A DNA stretch of 64,000 bases from Cheilinus undulatus (lineage: Eukaryota > Chordata > Actinopteri > Labriformes > Labridae): positions 32,864,719-32,928,718 of the forward strand of contig NC_054882.1 of the NCBI RefSeq assembly GCF_018320785.1, read 5' to 3'. The translations under genes and the position numbers were made by a program. Every line of letters begins with the position of its first letter. The first letter of the stretch is position 1. Below, piece after piece: positions 1 through 11,660 of the stretch. Below the pieces are notes generated by a model that worked only from the letters and a program-made list of their open reading frames with translations, had not been told where the DNA came from and did no database searches.

Positions 1-130
1 ATAATCATCAACATTTACACAAAAAAGTAATGAGATGAATCTAGAATACATGGAAATTTAACTTCATGAATTAAATTACAAGAAAAAAAGAAGGTTTTCA
101 TGATATTCTGTTTTTTGGTTGCACCTGTAC
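1..130 (-). mobile_element. Tc1-like transposon end, cut by window start
   Basis: The stretch matches, from memory, the terminal region of a common fish Tc1-like element whose outer end reads TACAGGTGCA and continues with an AGAATATCAT-type motif. The rest of the element lies before base 1. Remnants of the same family recur at 59.4-61.6 kb. Confidence 0.6.
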
Positions 131-367
131 ATATGTATTGCTGTTCATTAGAATAAAACTGCTGCTTAAAAGGATTTTTTCTGTCAGGTACATCACACAG
201 TGCAATACAGGGTACACTTCTGCTACTAATGCAATGAAAGAGAATCAGAGCATCAACAAAAACAAGTATTATCTGATCCAGAGAGAAAAGTGGATTTTTA
301 GTCTTTTTGTTAGATGACACTGACTGACGTGTGGAGGTAGAGAAAGCATGCTGAGGGACTGCCAGGG

Positions 368-523
368 TCAAATAAGCACACACACAAAGTTTGCTTTCAT
401 CTCAACATTCATCTCTTGGCTGCTTAATTTCCCTGATGGAAACTTATCAACAGGATCTTCAGTGATTTCTTCAAACTGTCTGAGCTCAGAATTCTCAAAG
501 GTGCTTCCAAAGTTGACTGAAGT
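368..523 (-). CDS. Doubtful terminal exon of an unknown minus-strand gene
   Basis: A T-rich tract ending TTTAAG at 524 precedes 51 in-frame codons and TGA at 370-368. The peptide is charged (SELRQFEEITEDPVDKFPSG) and ends CVLI, a CAAX-like prenylation motif. I do not recognise it and see no upstream partner exon before the pcare 3' end. It could be a chance open frame. Confidence 0.2.
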   Translation of the reverse strand, partial: TSVNFGSTFENSELRQFEEITEDPVDKFPSGKLSSQEMNVEMKANFVCVLI

Positions 524-740
524 CTTAAAGAAAGAAAGTAATGATTGGAGGATGGCTCCAAAAGACTAAAAGAGGAGATTTTGTCTTTCATCGACTAAAA
601 GTAAGAAAGGCCTTGAAGTATTCTGCCACTGTATTTTACTATTGATTCAAATAATTTAAATTATTTTTGAAAGAAAGAAAATGCTTCAGTGTAGTTTCAT
701 TGATGCATGATTCAATCAAAAGACACAATAAGTATTTTAA

Positions 741-1010
741 GGCGACAGAGGCTCAATCTGTAGGGACTTGAGCTGAGAACTGAAGGCTGGTTCAAGTCCC
801 TGTACAGACCAAAGTGTGGTAATTGGTCTGGTTGCTGGAGGGGGGCCAGATTACTTTCTGAAGTGTTCTTGGGAAAGACACAGAACCTCCAGCTGCTCAG
901 ATACTCTTTAGTGTGCAGTCTCTTGCTCTGACATTTCTAGATTTGTGAACATCTGTATGGGATGGTTTTTGAAGTTTGGGTCAGCCTTTGTGAGTTTAGC
1001 ATGTAGATAC
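741..1010 (+). mobile_element. tRNA-derived SINE, degenerate
   Basis: It starts with a GGCGACAGAGGCTC-type head and has a pol III box-B-like GGTTCAAGTCC at 789-799. The body contains TTCTTGGGAAAGACAC, which resembles the conserved TCCTTGGGCAAGACAC part of a fish SINE family. Box A is poorly kept. Confidence 0.5.
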
Positions 1011-1012
1011 AA

Positions 1013-1877
1013 CCAGTTCCGAAAAAGCTGGGACGAGGACTGACACCTTTTATAGTTGATGAGCTCCCAAAATCAAGTTGATGATATGAGAAAAGACGGG
1101 CGTGCACAGCAGAGAGGTGAGAGAGGCATGCAGGGGGAGAGGGAGTGGAGCGTGCAGTGCTGATATATAATGTGATGTGTGATGAAATTCAATGTTCAAA
1201 CTGATCAACTTTTTTTTTCATAAATATACATGCATTCCCAAATTGACATCTGTGGTATGTTCCTAAAAAGTTGGTACAGGAGATAGAAAAGTCTGGAAGG
1301 GTGGGGGATGCTTGGAAAACACCTGGAACATCCCACAGATAAGACAGCTAATTGCTAACAGGTGATAGTAATATAAGTTATATAGAAATATCAGAGGTAG
1401 TGAACAGCAAACCTCAATGTGCAATTGCAAAGAATTTAAAGATTACACCATCTACAGTCCATAATAGATTCAGAGAATCTGGAGAGATCTCTGCATGTAA
1501 GGAGCAAGGCCAAAAACCAGCATTGTGATCCCCCCACTGCATTAAACACGAACGGGATTCTGAGGTGGATATGAACCCTCCTGTACCACTCTGAACATTT
1601 TTGATCAAAAGGTTAATTATTAATGTTTATTTTGTATTGTGTCCGTGTCACTGCATGCTTCGTTGTAGATGGTTGTTTTCTTGATACATTTTGATGATCA
1701 TTTAAATATTGCTGGCATCAAATCCAGAATGTATGTACATTTCAGATGAAAAACAATCAGTACTGTTGAACTCAGTTTGAACATTATATTGTCTTTGTGA
1801 TTTATTCAGTTAAATAAAGGTTGAAAATAATTTGTAAATCACAGTACTCTGTTTTTATTCACATTATACACATGTCA
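1013..1877 (+). mobile_element. Decayed Tc1-like transposon (second family)
   Basis: The left end carries AAAAAGCTGGGAC and the right end has TTTGTAAATCACAG then CTGTTTTTATTCACA. Internal stretches such as AGATTCAGAGAATCTGGAGA (near 1469) match the start of the transposase region. Most of the transposase is missing; no intact frame. A related end lies at 34.4 kb. Confidence 0.6.
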
Positions 1878-3089
1878 CATTTTTATATATCCTCTTCTAT
1901 TTTTCACCTCTAAAACCAAGAAATAAAGCTGGTATGCAAATGATAAAAATCATCAAAAGGCCACTGAAGGAAATGCAATAAATCCTAATGTTAAGATGAT
2001 AATTTCTCCATGTTGGAACTTACAAGCATAAATTGGTGTCCTTTCTCACCATACTTGTCTTGAATGTTGATGAATTAGCCTTGGATATTGATCAGAAAAC
2101 TCTAGAAGTCTCTTAGGATCAAGGACACAATCCTAAACTAAATGCAATGGTTGCCAGACTAGCAGACTGGAATTGAGACACAACTTTGTCAGTGGACCAG
2201 TCATCACTCTTTTTAAGTGTTTTCACAGCAACAGTAGACTTGAAATGAAAAGACTGCCAGATATAATCATGCTTATAACTTGTAGTTTGTTTTCCAGACT
2301 CTACAAATGTAAATAAGGCTCAAAGACAGTTTCAACACATCTGCACAAACCACCGGAGGAAGCTCTCACTACCTCTAACAGTGAGACAGTGAGTCAGCAC
2401 AGAGCACTGCAGCCAAAAAGTATAAATAAACTTTACACACCTGGTCTTAATCAAAGCCGATCAGCTGACTCTGCACTGAGCTGATTCCCTCACCAACCTC
2501 AGTGAGGAGTCAGGGCGACTGCCCTCATAGCTACTGTAGACTACAATCAAAACAATCAATGAATAGGAGATGTCTGTTATAAATGTTAAGTATTCATTTG
2601 ATTTTAAGTGATACATTTTTGGAAGGAAATTAAAAGCAAAAATAATCATTAAAAAGCTTAATGGAAGCACCAGTCAGCATTATTTGACAACTTTTCAAAT
2701 GATAATAATATCTTTTTTATTTTTGCCTTTCTCCTTCAACTTCTATTATGGTAGGAAAATGTTCAGACCTCATCTCTAAATGTTCAGTCTGTAAGTCCAT
2801 TGTTTCATATTGACGAGGAAAAGTTGTTAAAAGTGGCATGTCTGGTGTGTGCTGCAAACAGAGTTGACTTGGAGGGCCACCTTTAACAGCTTTCCTTGCT
2901 CTTTTTATTTTAATTCATCAATGAAGTGAAATTGTTAGCATACCGCTTACCAAAAATGTTGTATGGAGTGCTGATGTTTCTCTTTTTGAATAAAATCTTG
3001 ATTCCAGAAACAAGACAAAGGCATTGTAGGTGGGCAGAGCAGAGCAGTGTGTCTCTTGTCAACCTGGAAATGTCTAGTAGGGCCACAAC
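1878..3089. other. Intergenic, nothing recognised
   Basis: AT-rich sequence with no open frame of note on either strand and no repeat that I recognise. Confidence 0.4.
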
Positions 3090-3981
3090 TTAAAGGGGAC
3101 GTAGTGTGCAAAAAATTTATTTTTCAGGCTTTTTGACAAAAGTATGTGCCCCTGGCCTGCCCACAATCCCCCCCCTCCCCTCCACCTTTGAGAAAATGTG
3201 TGCTGAGACAAGCCATCCTCAGATTATCCCATCATGATGTCATGTGGGGAGTTAGGTTGGCTCTTCCCACTTTGAAGAAAGTTCCACCCTCCTCTCCTGA
3301 AGGATCAGAAGAGGAGGTAGCTGGCAGCTGAGAGGAGCATCAGAAGAGCCACATCCATTTCCTGAAAAGGGCGGAGTTAGGGGCGGAGTCAAACAGCTCA
3401 GCAACATTCAAAGCCACAGGCAAGAGACAGCTCGTTCTGAGCAGGGCTGAAACAGGGTTTTTTAAACATGCAACAATTCCAATACTGGAGCGTTTTATCA
3501 GCAACAGACGTCACAGGCATGTTTTGTCAGTCAGAGCAATACATGATTTTTTCCATGTTTGTAAAGACAATTTGTGCAAAATGCACTCTCCAAAATACCC
3601 TAGAATATATATTTAAGTCTAACAAGGCAACAAGCAGAAAAATTTTAATAAATGTTGCTACGCGGCTTTGCTGATTTGATCTGCCATATGACAGACATGG
3701 AAGTCTGTCATATGGCCTATCCATCTGCTTTGCAAGGTTAGTAATTGAATTATCCCTAACAAATACCCTTAACAAAAGTGTAAGCTGCACAACAACAAAC
3801 TGTTAATAGTCTTCTATCTGTTAATGTAATCTATGAATGTGACATTGGACTTACTGGACAATGGGATTTCAAAAGCACCACCGAGACAAATCATTGCTCT
3901 GTCTCATCTGAGTGGTCACAAAAATGATGAAGTCACGATACAGAATTTGGGGTACAGCAGTTTTTTGTCATGTCCCTTTAA
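3090..3981 (+). mobile_element. TTAA-flanked MITE, copy 1
   Basis: It begins TTAAAGGGGAC and ends GTCCCTTTAA, short inverted termini that include TTAA on both sides, as for piggyBac-type non-autonomous elements. Its first ~370 bases are clearly related to 52913-53300. A perfect 13-bp stem with a 6-base loop lies at 3684-3715. The open frames inside are meaningless. Confidence 0.65.
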
Positions 3982-4558
3982 CTGTGACTTACCTATGAGT
4001 AAATCATGAATAACTCCTGAGACACACTGAATGAAATATTGAAGTAAATGCATTGATTAATGTACAAAGTTAGTCATGAGATACTACAGTATGAATACAT
4101 GTGCATTTCTGATGGTTCAGCATAAAATCATGCATGTCTTTTTATTGGTGGTATATTTGTGGTTTTATGTTTGAGCCAATTTCTGTAATCCTTTTGGTAA
4201 CACTTTGAACAATTAATTTAACTGAGTTAAACATAAATTAATGTGTTAACTCATACATTTATATATGAATTCTTACTATTTTTCATGCATGAATAAGGCA
4301 TAACCAGTATCTTATATGAATAATTACACTAACACAGGTAGACACATTTATGAGTTGGTTGAACATTTTATAGTTTTATTAGGAAGCCAAATAAAGAGTT
4401 CCACATAATGTAAAAAAAAGTGTCATAATGTGTATTTCACTCTAAAATACACACAATGATCTAACAGGTTGAAGGTCATGTTTATACACAGTTTATAAAT
4501 ACAGTACATGTGCACAAATAGGCATCCAAACATATGTGAAACATTTTCTTCTGCATAT
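3982..4558. other. Intergenic/3' flank of pcare
   Basis: AT-rich. GGTAACACTTTGAA near 4197 resembles the terminus of a widespread fish MITE, but no matching right end is clear. It probably contains the end of the pcare 3' UTR. Confidence 0.3.
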
Positions 4559-4564
4559 TTTATT
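4559..4564 (-). terminator. Poly(A) signal candidate for pcare
   Basis: TTTATT on the plus strand reads AATAAA on the minus strand, about 150 bases after the pcare stop codon at 4711. A second AATAAA lies at 4380-4375. Either would end the 3' UTR; neither can be proved without transcripts. Confidence 0.4.
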
Positions 4565-4710
4565 ATAAACATTGTAGAGGTTTACCGTAAAAGTAGAGTA
4601 GATAGAATTAGCTCCTCCTCAACTTCCTCAGTAGAGGAACCAATACCATCATCTTAAATCCTCAGTAAGGCCTGCTAATCCATAATCCCACTGGCCCTTC
4701 TTTGGCCCCT

Positions 4711-7700
4711 TTAGTCTCTGTGTAACGCCTGTCCAACAACACACAGGTCCGGGTGTGAGGCAGAGCGTGGTGTAGCTCTCAGGTCTGATTGGCTTCCCCA
4801 GAGGTCATCTTCTCTGGTCGGTTCATCGTCCAACCTGTAGCAATGAATGGAGAATGTTTACATTAGCAGTCAGGGAAGTGGGACAAGCAGTTAATGTTCA
4901 CTGTAAACAGGAATGGTGTGTTTTCTGAGATTAGAGAGTCAGTTAGCTAAGAAAGTTGCTCATTCAGTAACTCTTAAAGGTAACTCTTTCAGGTGCTACA
5001 TTGACCTTTGATTTTTTTAATTTCTTGAAGACTATTACAAAAACTATTGTAGCTGTTATATAATATACTCTATTGGTTTATGTGATAATCATGCACACAG
5101 TCAACAGGCCCACTCACAGAAATGGCTGGGCCCTGAAAGGCCCAGCAAAGAGGTCCCAAATGTCATTTGATAATAAAAGGCTCGTACATTCGATGTATAG
5201 CATTTGCACTACCCTCCGATAAAATCTGCCTGATATGCAACTGGTCTCAGCATGGCTACAGTAGCATAGCATGGCTATACTAGTCCAGTGGGCCACAACG
5301 TTAATATTACAAAAACAAAGGCTCATACCAGTTAAAGAAGAGGATGTTTAATTTTCAAACTGGCAAAAAAATAACAAAATGTGCTTTTTTTCTTTGCTTG
5401 AAGAAGTGATAATGAATTTTTCAATCTAGAATTAAAACTCGTCATTGTTTACATTTAGGATGGACCATGCCTTGGCCATCCCCCATGGGTTTCTCCATGA
5501 CACTGGGCCCCAGAAAACTTTACCCTTCCCCCCTCATTATCGAGAGACAGTATGTTCTTTTCTACTCGTCCATACGTCCAGAAGGCCACATTCTCAACAG
5601 GGTCATGTTCTTAGTATCCAACTTAAAGGTTGTTGTCCTGTCATTCTGTTAGATTCTAAAAAGCTTCTCATATACACGCGGAGATTCTGATTAGGCTTCT
5701 TATTTTAGAATTTGATTCCCAAATTAAAAGTGACTAATATAAGGCAATGGATACTGAAAATTCAGAAAGACAGTGGGGCATTTATTGTTGAAGAAAAAAA
5801 GACATGTTAAATGAATTAGCTTCAGATTGAAGCTTATGTTAGCAAACAAAAAAAGATTTTATTGGTTATTTTATTGGGTTATTACTCTCTTTTTATGCCC
5901 TGATTGATGGAACCTTGAGACGTTTAATCTCTTACCTTGTAATCTTTTAACGTTTTTATCATGTGTCACCTTTTGAGTGTTGGTAGTGTCATGTTTTAGT
6001 GGGTTTTAATAGGTTTCATCCTTCTTGGTGTTTGTTTCATGTTACTTCTGTCTTTAGACCTGTGTGTCATAATGGATGTTGTAATCTTGCTGGCTGCAAA
6101 ACAAATTTACCTATGGGTACAAATAAAGTAACCTGAACTATTCAGCCAATTCCTTCTAATATTTAAATGTTATTATCACAAACACAGTAGAATAGGCTTG
6201 TACTGATAAAATATATCAACCTTCAATTTTTAACCCATTAGACCCATTAGATGTATTTGCACTTAGAATAGTGTTAGCTGTGTGATACCACTCTATGGCC
6301 TACTACTGTATAACTGCGGCAGCCATTAGCCCAAGAACTTACTGCTGATTACAGCACATTATTGCGTTCAGCTGACAAGTCTATAATCAGTTAAGCACAT
6401 TTTCTAAACCAACTGTTTAGGTAGAACCAACTTCACACAGTGCTACAATGCAAAGTTGGTGTACAGAACATGGTTAATGTTAGCAGTGCCAGCACTGTGG
6501 GCTTTTGATCCTCTTTGCAGGTAAATGTTCACATTGCTGTGCTGAATATTGGAACTCATTGCTTCAGTTACATGTGAGTATAACCTAATACAGCCTCTGG
6601 ACAGCTTTATCCCCGTTTTTAAGGTCAAATAGTGCTCAACCATACTGTTACTATAGCTGCATTTCCATTACAGTTTTTCACAAAACAAAAGTGAAATTTC
6701 TTAAATTTTGACTACAGTTGTGCTTCAAATGTGTTTCCAATGAAGGGAGTTTTGGGCATGACCCTTGCAGTTCTCGAAAAGTCTCATTTTGCGTCAAGCA
6801 AGGAAGCTGGACACTCAAAGCCTGTCGCATGCTGGTACAGTTATGGTTACATCTACAGTGGCTGCCTTGACAATTTTGAATGAAAGTCGAAGGCAACGGC
6901 TGATAGTAAAGAGACAAAGTATGAAAATAAAGTATGGCAAAAGCCACATATAAGGGTGTAAGTATGATGTTAAGAAAAAGCTCTGTCTCCTCTTCTGTCC
7001 ACACCTACCGCGCCATGTTGTCTCGGAGTGAACTGGTCATGTGACCCCCTGCGTTGCATCCTGTGACTTGTAAATGCTAAAAAAAAGTGTTTCCATTGCA
7101 CTTTTGCGATATATTTCTATATCGAAACGTCTGAAAAACCTCCTCATGAGAGGGGAAAAACTTTTTAGTGATATTTGAGAGGTTTTTTGAAATTCAGATT
7201 AAACTGTTTATTTAGCTTTCTATTAGCTAGCTAAAATGTTGATGTTTACAGCCCGATGTACAGGACAGCTGTCTTAAAACTTCGTTTGAATCCTTTTAGG
7301 GATACTGGCAAAGTCATCAGACTGCCTCTCAATAGGAAAAACGGAAACTAAACTGCTTTAGGGAAACAGTAATGTGTTCATATGAATGGTATACTGTGCA
7401 ATAGTGCTAAATAGCTAGTTGTGAGCACAAACATATACGGTGAGTCATCTCCCAGGGTGAATTTGTTCTAAATGAAAGTTAATATCTGCCTTTTCATGTC
7501 TGTGATTATTGTAAGATATAGCTATGGCAAGCTAAATGTTGCTAGCTTTGATATGATGGTAGCTAATGGTTCATCAAAAATGTTTTCAAATGAGCTCTGC
7601 CTGGATTTTCTGTATCCATTGTCTTTAAACTGTAGTTTATTTTCCCTCAATATTCAGTTATCATTCATAGATTGTAAAAACAGCAGTCAGAATCTTGAAG

Positions 7701-10700
7701 TTTATGACACAAATGACCTGTATTGTGGCATTATGTCTTGGGAACAATATTTGAGTTTCCCATCCTGAGCCTTATGTCCCAGGAACATATCAGCTGTTGG
7801 AACATGGTCTACTGAGTAAGAGGAACATAATTACCATGCCAGCAAGTTTAACAGAAATAAAGAAGTGAATAAAAATAACATTCTAAGACTGTAGGATGAT
7901 AAGATAGAAACATTAAATCCTCACCCTGGTGAATATATAGTTGGCTCACTCCCACAACTCTCAGCCACTGAAGTCTTTGGTGATCTTGGCGGCAGGCTCG
8001 GCCTTCTGTCCGATTGGCTCCGTCTGACAAATGGACGAGGTCCTTGAACAGAGACAGGAAACCTCCCACGACTCTCCCAAGCTCGTGAGAGATAAGAAAC
8101 CCCAGTTGAGGTCCATGCTTGAGGGGGTCTTGGAACAGCACAAGGCTGGGCTTCAAACAGGGATGAAGAGGCGGGGCAGAAGACTGAGCGTGCGTTACTG
8201 AACTTCCGAGCACTAGACAAGTCTTCACTACTGTTCTCCCTGGACCATCTGTGTAGCTTTGGTGAGGCTGGTGGAGACGGTGCTTTAAAGGGATATGAGG
8301 AAGATGAATTTGTGTTTGAGTTGTTCTGCTTTGCTGCAGGTGGGGTTGGCAGCCGCCTCTGAACTGCTGGTGGAGTGGGGAGTTTCCGGTTAACAGGGGG
8401 GCTGGTTGAAGAGGATGGAGATGGTTGCCGTCTAAAATTGCTGGGACTGTTAAGTCTTCGTTGTAGATTGCTTGGTGTAGAAGGTGTGGATGGTAACATT
8501 CGACCTCTAGACACAGGTGGGGTGGCAGATGGTTGGCTTCTGACAATTAGAGAAGGAGGCACTGTTGTATTTGATCCAGGCACTGAAAGGATGACACCAT
8601 CTTGAACGTCTTCTTGACTGTCAGCTGGATTTGCTGCTACCTGACTTGTTGACATACCCTCTGGGTCAGGAGATTGTCTTTGGTGTATATTCTTTATGGC
8701 TTGTTGGTACAGTGAATCATTTTCCTTTTCTGCCTCCAGTTGAAGATCTGGTGGGATGACCTTTGAGGACGGAGAAGTGTCTTTTTGATCTACTCTATCA
8801 CTGAAGCTAACCTTGGGAGCTTGAGGCAGGCCTCCTCTGTTTGGCAGCACTGTCACCGCCTGAACTGAGGCTCTTAGTCGTTGAGAAACTGTTGCCCTTT
8901 TAAGCACAGGTGATCTTCTGGGTTTCACAGGCCCTTCCTCTGCTACACAAGCTGTAGGATTCTGAACACTTTCAAAAGAATTGTCCAATAAAACTTCTAG
9001 TGGAGGCGGAGGGAGACTATCAGGATCAAAGTCGTCATTTTTCACCGATAAAGCGGATTCAGGTCTACAGCTGGTTACACCACCAATAAGCACAGCTTCA
9101 ACATTTCCTAAACCAGGTAACACCGGGACTCCGCACTTTCGTACACCCTTGAGAGGCCCAAGCACTTTGGGACTGTCTAGTTCCTCTATTCCTTGACTGA
9201 ATGTATCAATCAGTTTCCGGACAGAGTTCCTGCCTCTCTGAAAGCCTGAAGATGGTCGTGGTGATGGAGGAGGGCTAGGGGGTGGGGTAGCTTTTATAGG
9301 ACCCTGGGGTGTTTTCCTGTCCTTCAGCTGATCTTCTTCTCCATCACTGGTTAGCTCCTGTTTATTACTATCGCATCTTGAAAGGTCCTCTTTCTCTTTA
9401 GGTGATTGGGGTTTGCTTTTTTTCTCTAATGGTGGTTGTTTGCGAGACGTTGCTGGAGACTGTGCCGGTGAAGTTCCTTGGTTTTGTTTAGATGGAGCAG
9501 TCCTGATGTTTCCACTCGTCTTGCTCTTGTTCATCCTCTGCAACCGCTGGTTTAAATCCTTCTGGGTCCTGGCTAGTTCAAGCAAAGTCGGGTCTTCCCC
9601 TTTACTCCTCAGGGATTCTGCTGACCTTGAACGCTGCTCCTTAGTCACTGGGGTCTTTTTCACCACTGCCCTCCGAACAGGTCCAGATGTTTGAGGCCTT
9701 TTCTGGGATTGTTCCTCCTCATCTGTCCACTGGCGCCTACCTGTTTTAGGGCTTCCAAGGGTCTTTGTTTTCACGTTCGAGTTCTGCCGTGGGACAAACT
9801 GTATTTTGCCACTTATAGCATTTTTCATTTTGATTGTCATCTCTACATTTTGAGGGTTCTCTATGCGCTTTGGTGGTAGGCGACGTGGCTGTTGTTGCTC
9901 CCGGTTTATGGGGGAAGAATTTGTTCGCTTTGGAAAACCACCTTGCACTCTGTCAGTCTCATCATCTTCATTGTTGTCATCACCATCATCATCATCAAAG
10001 GAGACAGAGCCCAGCAAAGAGTCTCTCTGGTCATTGGCCATTAAGGTGCATATGGAACCCAATGAGTTTAGTGAGGTGAGAGAAACACTTGGACTGATTT
10101 GCCTTGCAGTCTTTCGACTTGATACTCCTTGTCTAACGTTCATGCAGGTGTATCCCATAGGACTGACAGGAGTCGTTCTATTTGTCCCCATGGATTCACA
10201 GCTCTCTCGTCTATATCGCCTTTCAGATCCAGCAAGGGATTCATTCTCAGCCCCAATACCACTATCCTCACTGAAGAGGGCAGAGTCCTCTGGGCGAGGC
10301 TTGTGTATAGAAGCCATTTCAATGCGGGATAAGATTTGCATGAGCCTGGTCTCTGCTGCACGTTTGACTTTAAGTTTCTCCTCTAAAAGCTCTGAAATAG
10401 AGGCAAAGTACTCTACTGCCTCTACCAAAGCAGAATCCCCAATCCCACTGACCGTCTGGCACACATTTCGCATCCTCTGTGTGGTGTACTGAAGCAGCTG
10501 CTGCAACAAATCCGGTGGGGACTCTAAGTTAGCTGAGCCAGACTTTGGAGGTGGAGAAGATGAGAGGTTTTTTGCTTGACTTGGCCAAGAGAGATGCTCT
10601 CCATATTCTTTCATAACTTTTTCTCCCTCATCCACCATCTCGTCCAGTCCTTGAATTATTTCCTCGTACCGCAGAGCCATGAAAGCAACCATCGGCTGCA

Positions 10701-11250
10701 CAGAAACCTGTGTTTGGGTTGCTTGCTCCAAAAGTCCGAGGAGATCATCATATCTGTTTATGCTAGGATTCAGAAAGGCATATGCAGCTTGATGAGCTTT
10801 AACCAATGGTTCTGGGAAGTCCACTTTGTTTTCTATTGCTTGTTTGTCCTTGTCTTTCTTTTTTACCTTATTACCTCTGTTATTTTTCTTTGGCTTTCTG
10901 CTAGGCTTCTTTTCTGTGGCATCTTGCTTATCAACAGATTTCTCCTTTTTCTGTGATACTGTGTCTATCCGTTGACTCCCCGATTTATCAACATTAGTTG
11001 CTTCAGAGGCTTGCTCAGTCACAGATCTCTTCTTTTGTGGTGTCATTTGAGCCTCTTTCTGTATTACCTGCATTTGTCCTGCTGGTTTTCTCTCCTTTGA
11101 GTCGCCATCTTTACATGTTGAGTAACGGTTCTCTTCCTCTGCAAAGAGGGACTCTCTTGGGCGTTCCTGCGGTGCCGGGGGAAGCATTCTCCCCTTCCTC
11201 AAGGCACCAAGAGCCCCAAAATTGTTTCCTTTGGATGGTGCGCAACCCAT
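4711..11250 (-). CDS. pcare: Photoreceptor cilium actin regulator, two coding exons
   Basis: Exon 1 is 11250-7925 and exon 2 is 4834-4711, giving about 1149 residues (human PCARE is close to 1290). In mammals PCARE recruits WASF3 and actin regulators to the photoreceptor ciliary tip for outer-segment disc formation; loss causes retinitis pigmentosa 54. Seen here: an N-terminal MGC (myristoylation/palmitoylation type), a lysine-rich stretch at 102-135, the family block KVDFPEPLVKAHQAAY at 142-157, SEDSGIGAENES near 330, an acidic run near 418, LPPPPLEV near 750, proline-rich tracts near 920-1010 and CPASSSLFEAQ near 1025. Exon 1 reads into a stop three bases past the donor, but GTGAGG at 7924 splices in phase to an acceptor at 4836-4835. 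Exon 2 then encodes PDLCVVGQALHRD and stop, matching the conserved PEFCVLGHGLQ ending of human PCARE. The start has A at -3 and G at +4. The family assignment is very secure; teleosts may have more than one pcare copy and I cannot say which this is. Confidence 0.95.
6653..7375. mobile_element. MITE-like repeat in the pcare intron
   Basis: It opens GCTGCATTTCCATTACAG, has a second GTTTCCATTGCAC at about 7089 and ends near GGGAAACAGTAATG. These sequences resemble a fish family that begins with GCGTTTCCATT. The rest of the 3.1-kb pcare intron (4835-7924) shows nothing I recognise. Boundaries are approximate. Confidence 0.35.
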
Positions 11251-11550
11251 TTTAGATGTTTTGAAGTAAAGGCAGGGTTTTATGTCTTCTTGGAGATGTC
11301 AGCAGAGCAGTGAAACAGCCAAGGTCCTTAGCCACCTGCCGTATCTGTCATTTTCAGATGGCTGAGGTTGTCGACTCCGATGAGGTCCCTTTCCAAGAGG
11401 ACGGTTCCAAAACAAGATATTGATGAATCCATTCTCACATGTTTCCTCACAGCTTTTATGAATAGGCAAAATAAGTCCGCAGATCGATAGTCATGTTTGT
11501 AAAAACATCCTCGTATGCTCTGAAACACATCCTCCTCTATCTTACAGAGG

Positions 11551-11660
11551 ACTAGCAGCTGAAAGGATTAGTGGGGCTTTCAAAGCCCAGCATGCACATA
11601 TGTCACGTTAAAGCATATAAAACTCACCTACTTGTAAGACCATAATCCCATTAGGGTAAT
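11551..11660 (-). promoter_or_regulatory. Probable pcare promoter region with CRX/OTX-type sites
   Basis: Two cores of the photoreceptor homeodomain site lie 300-400 bases upstream of the pcare start codon: GGATTA at 11565-11570 and TAATCC at 11643-11648. A TATA-like stretch lies near 11611-11617 on the minus strand. CRX and OTX2 are known to drive photoreceptor genes through TAATCC. A six-base core occurs by chance often, so this is suggestive only. Confidence 0.3.

Noticed and set aside
15-383. 122-codon minus-strand frame at the window start
   Set aside because: It runs through a Tc1-like terminus and has no coding character.
7848-8546. 232-codon minus-strand frame overlapping pcare
   Set aside because: It is an alternative frame of the pcare exon, rich in His/Pro/Leu as expected from a proline-rich gene read out of phase.
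9863-10492. 209-codon plus-strand frame opposite pcare
   Set aside because: Antisense shadow of a large exon; no similarity to any protein I know.
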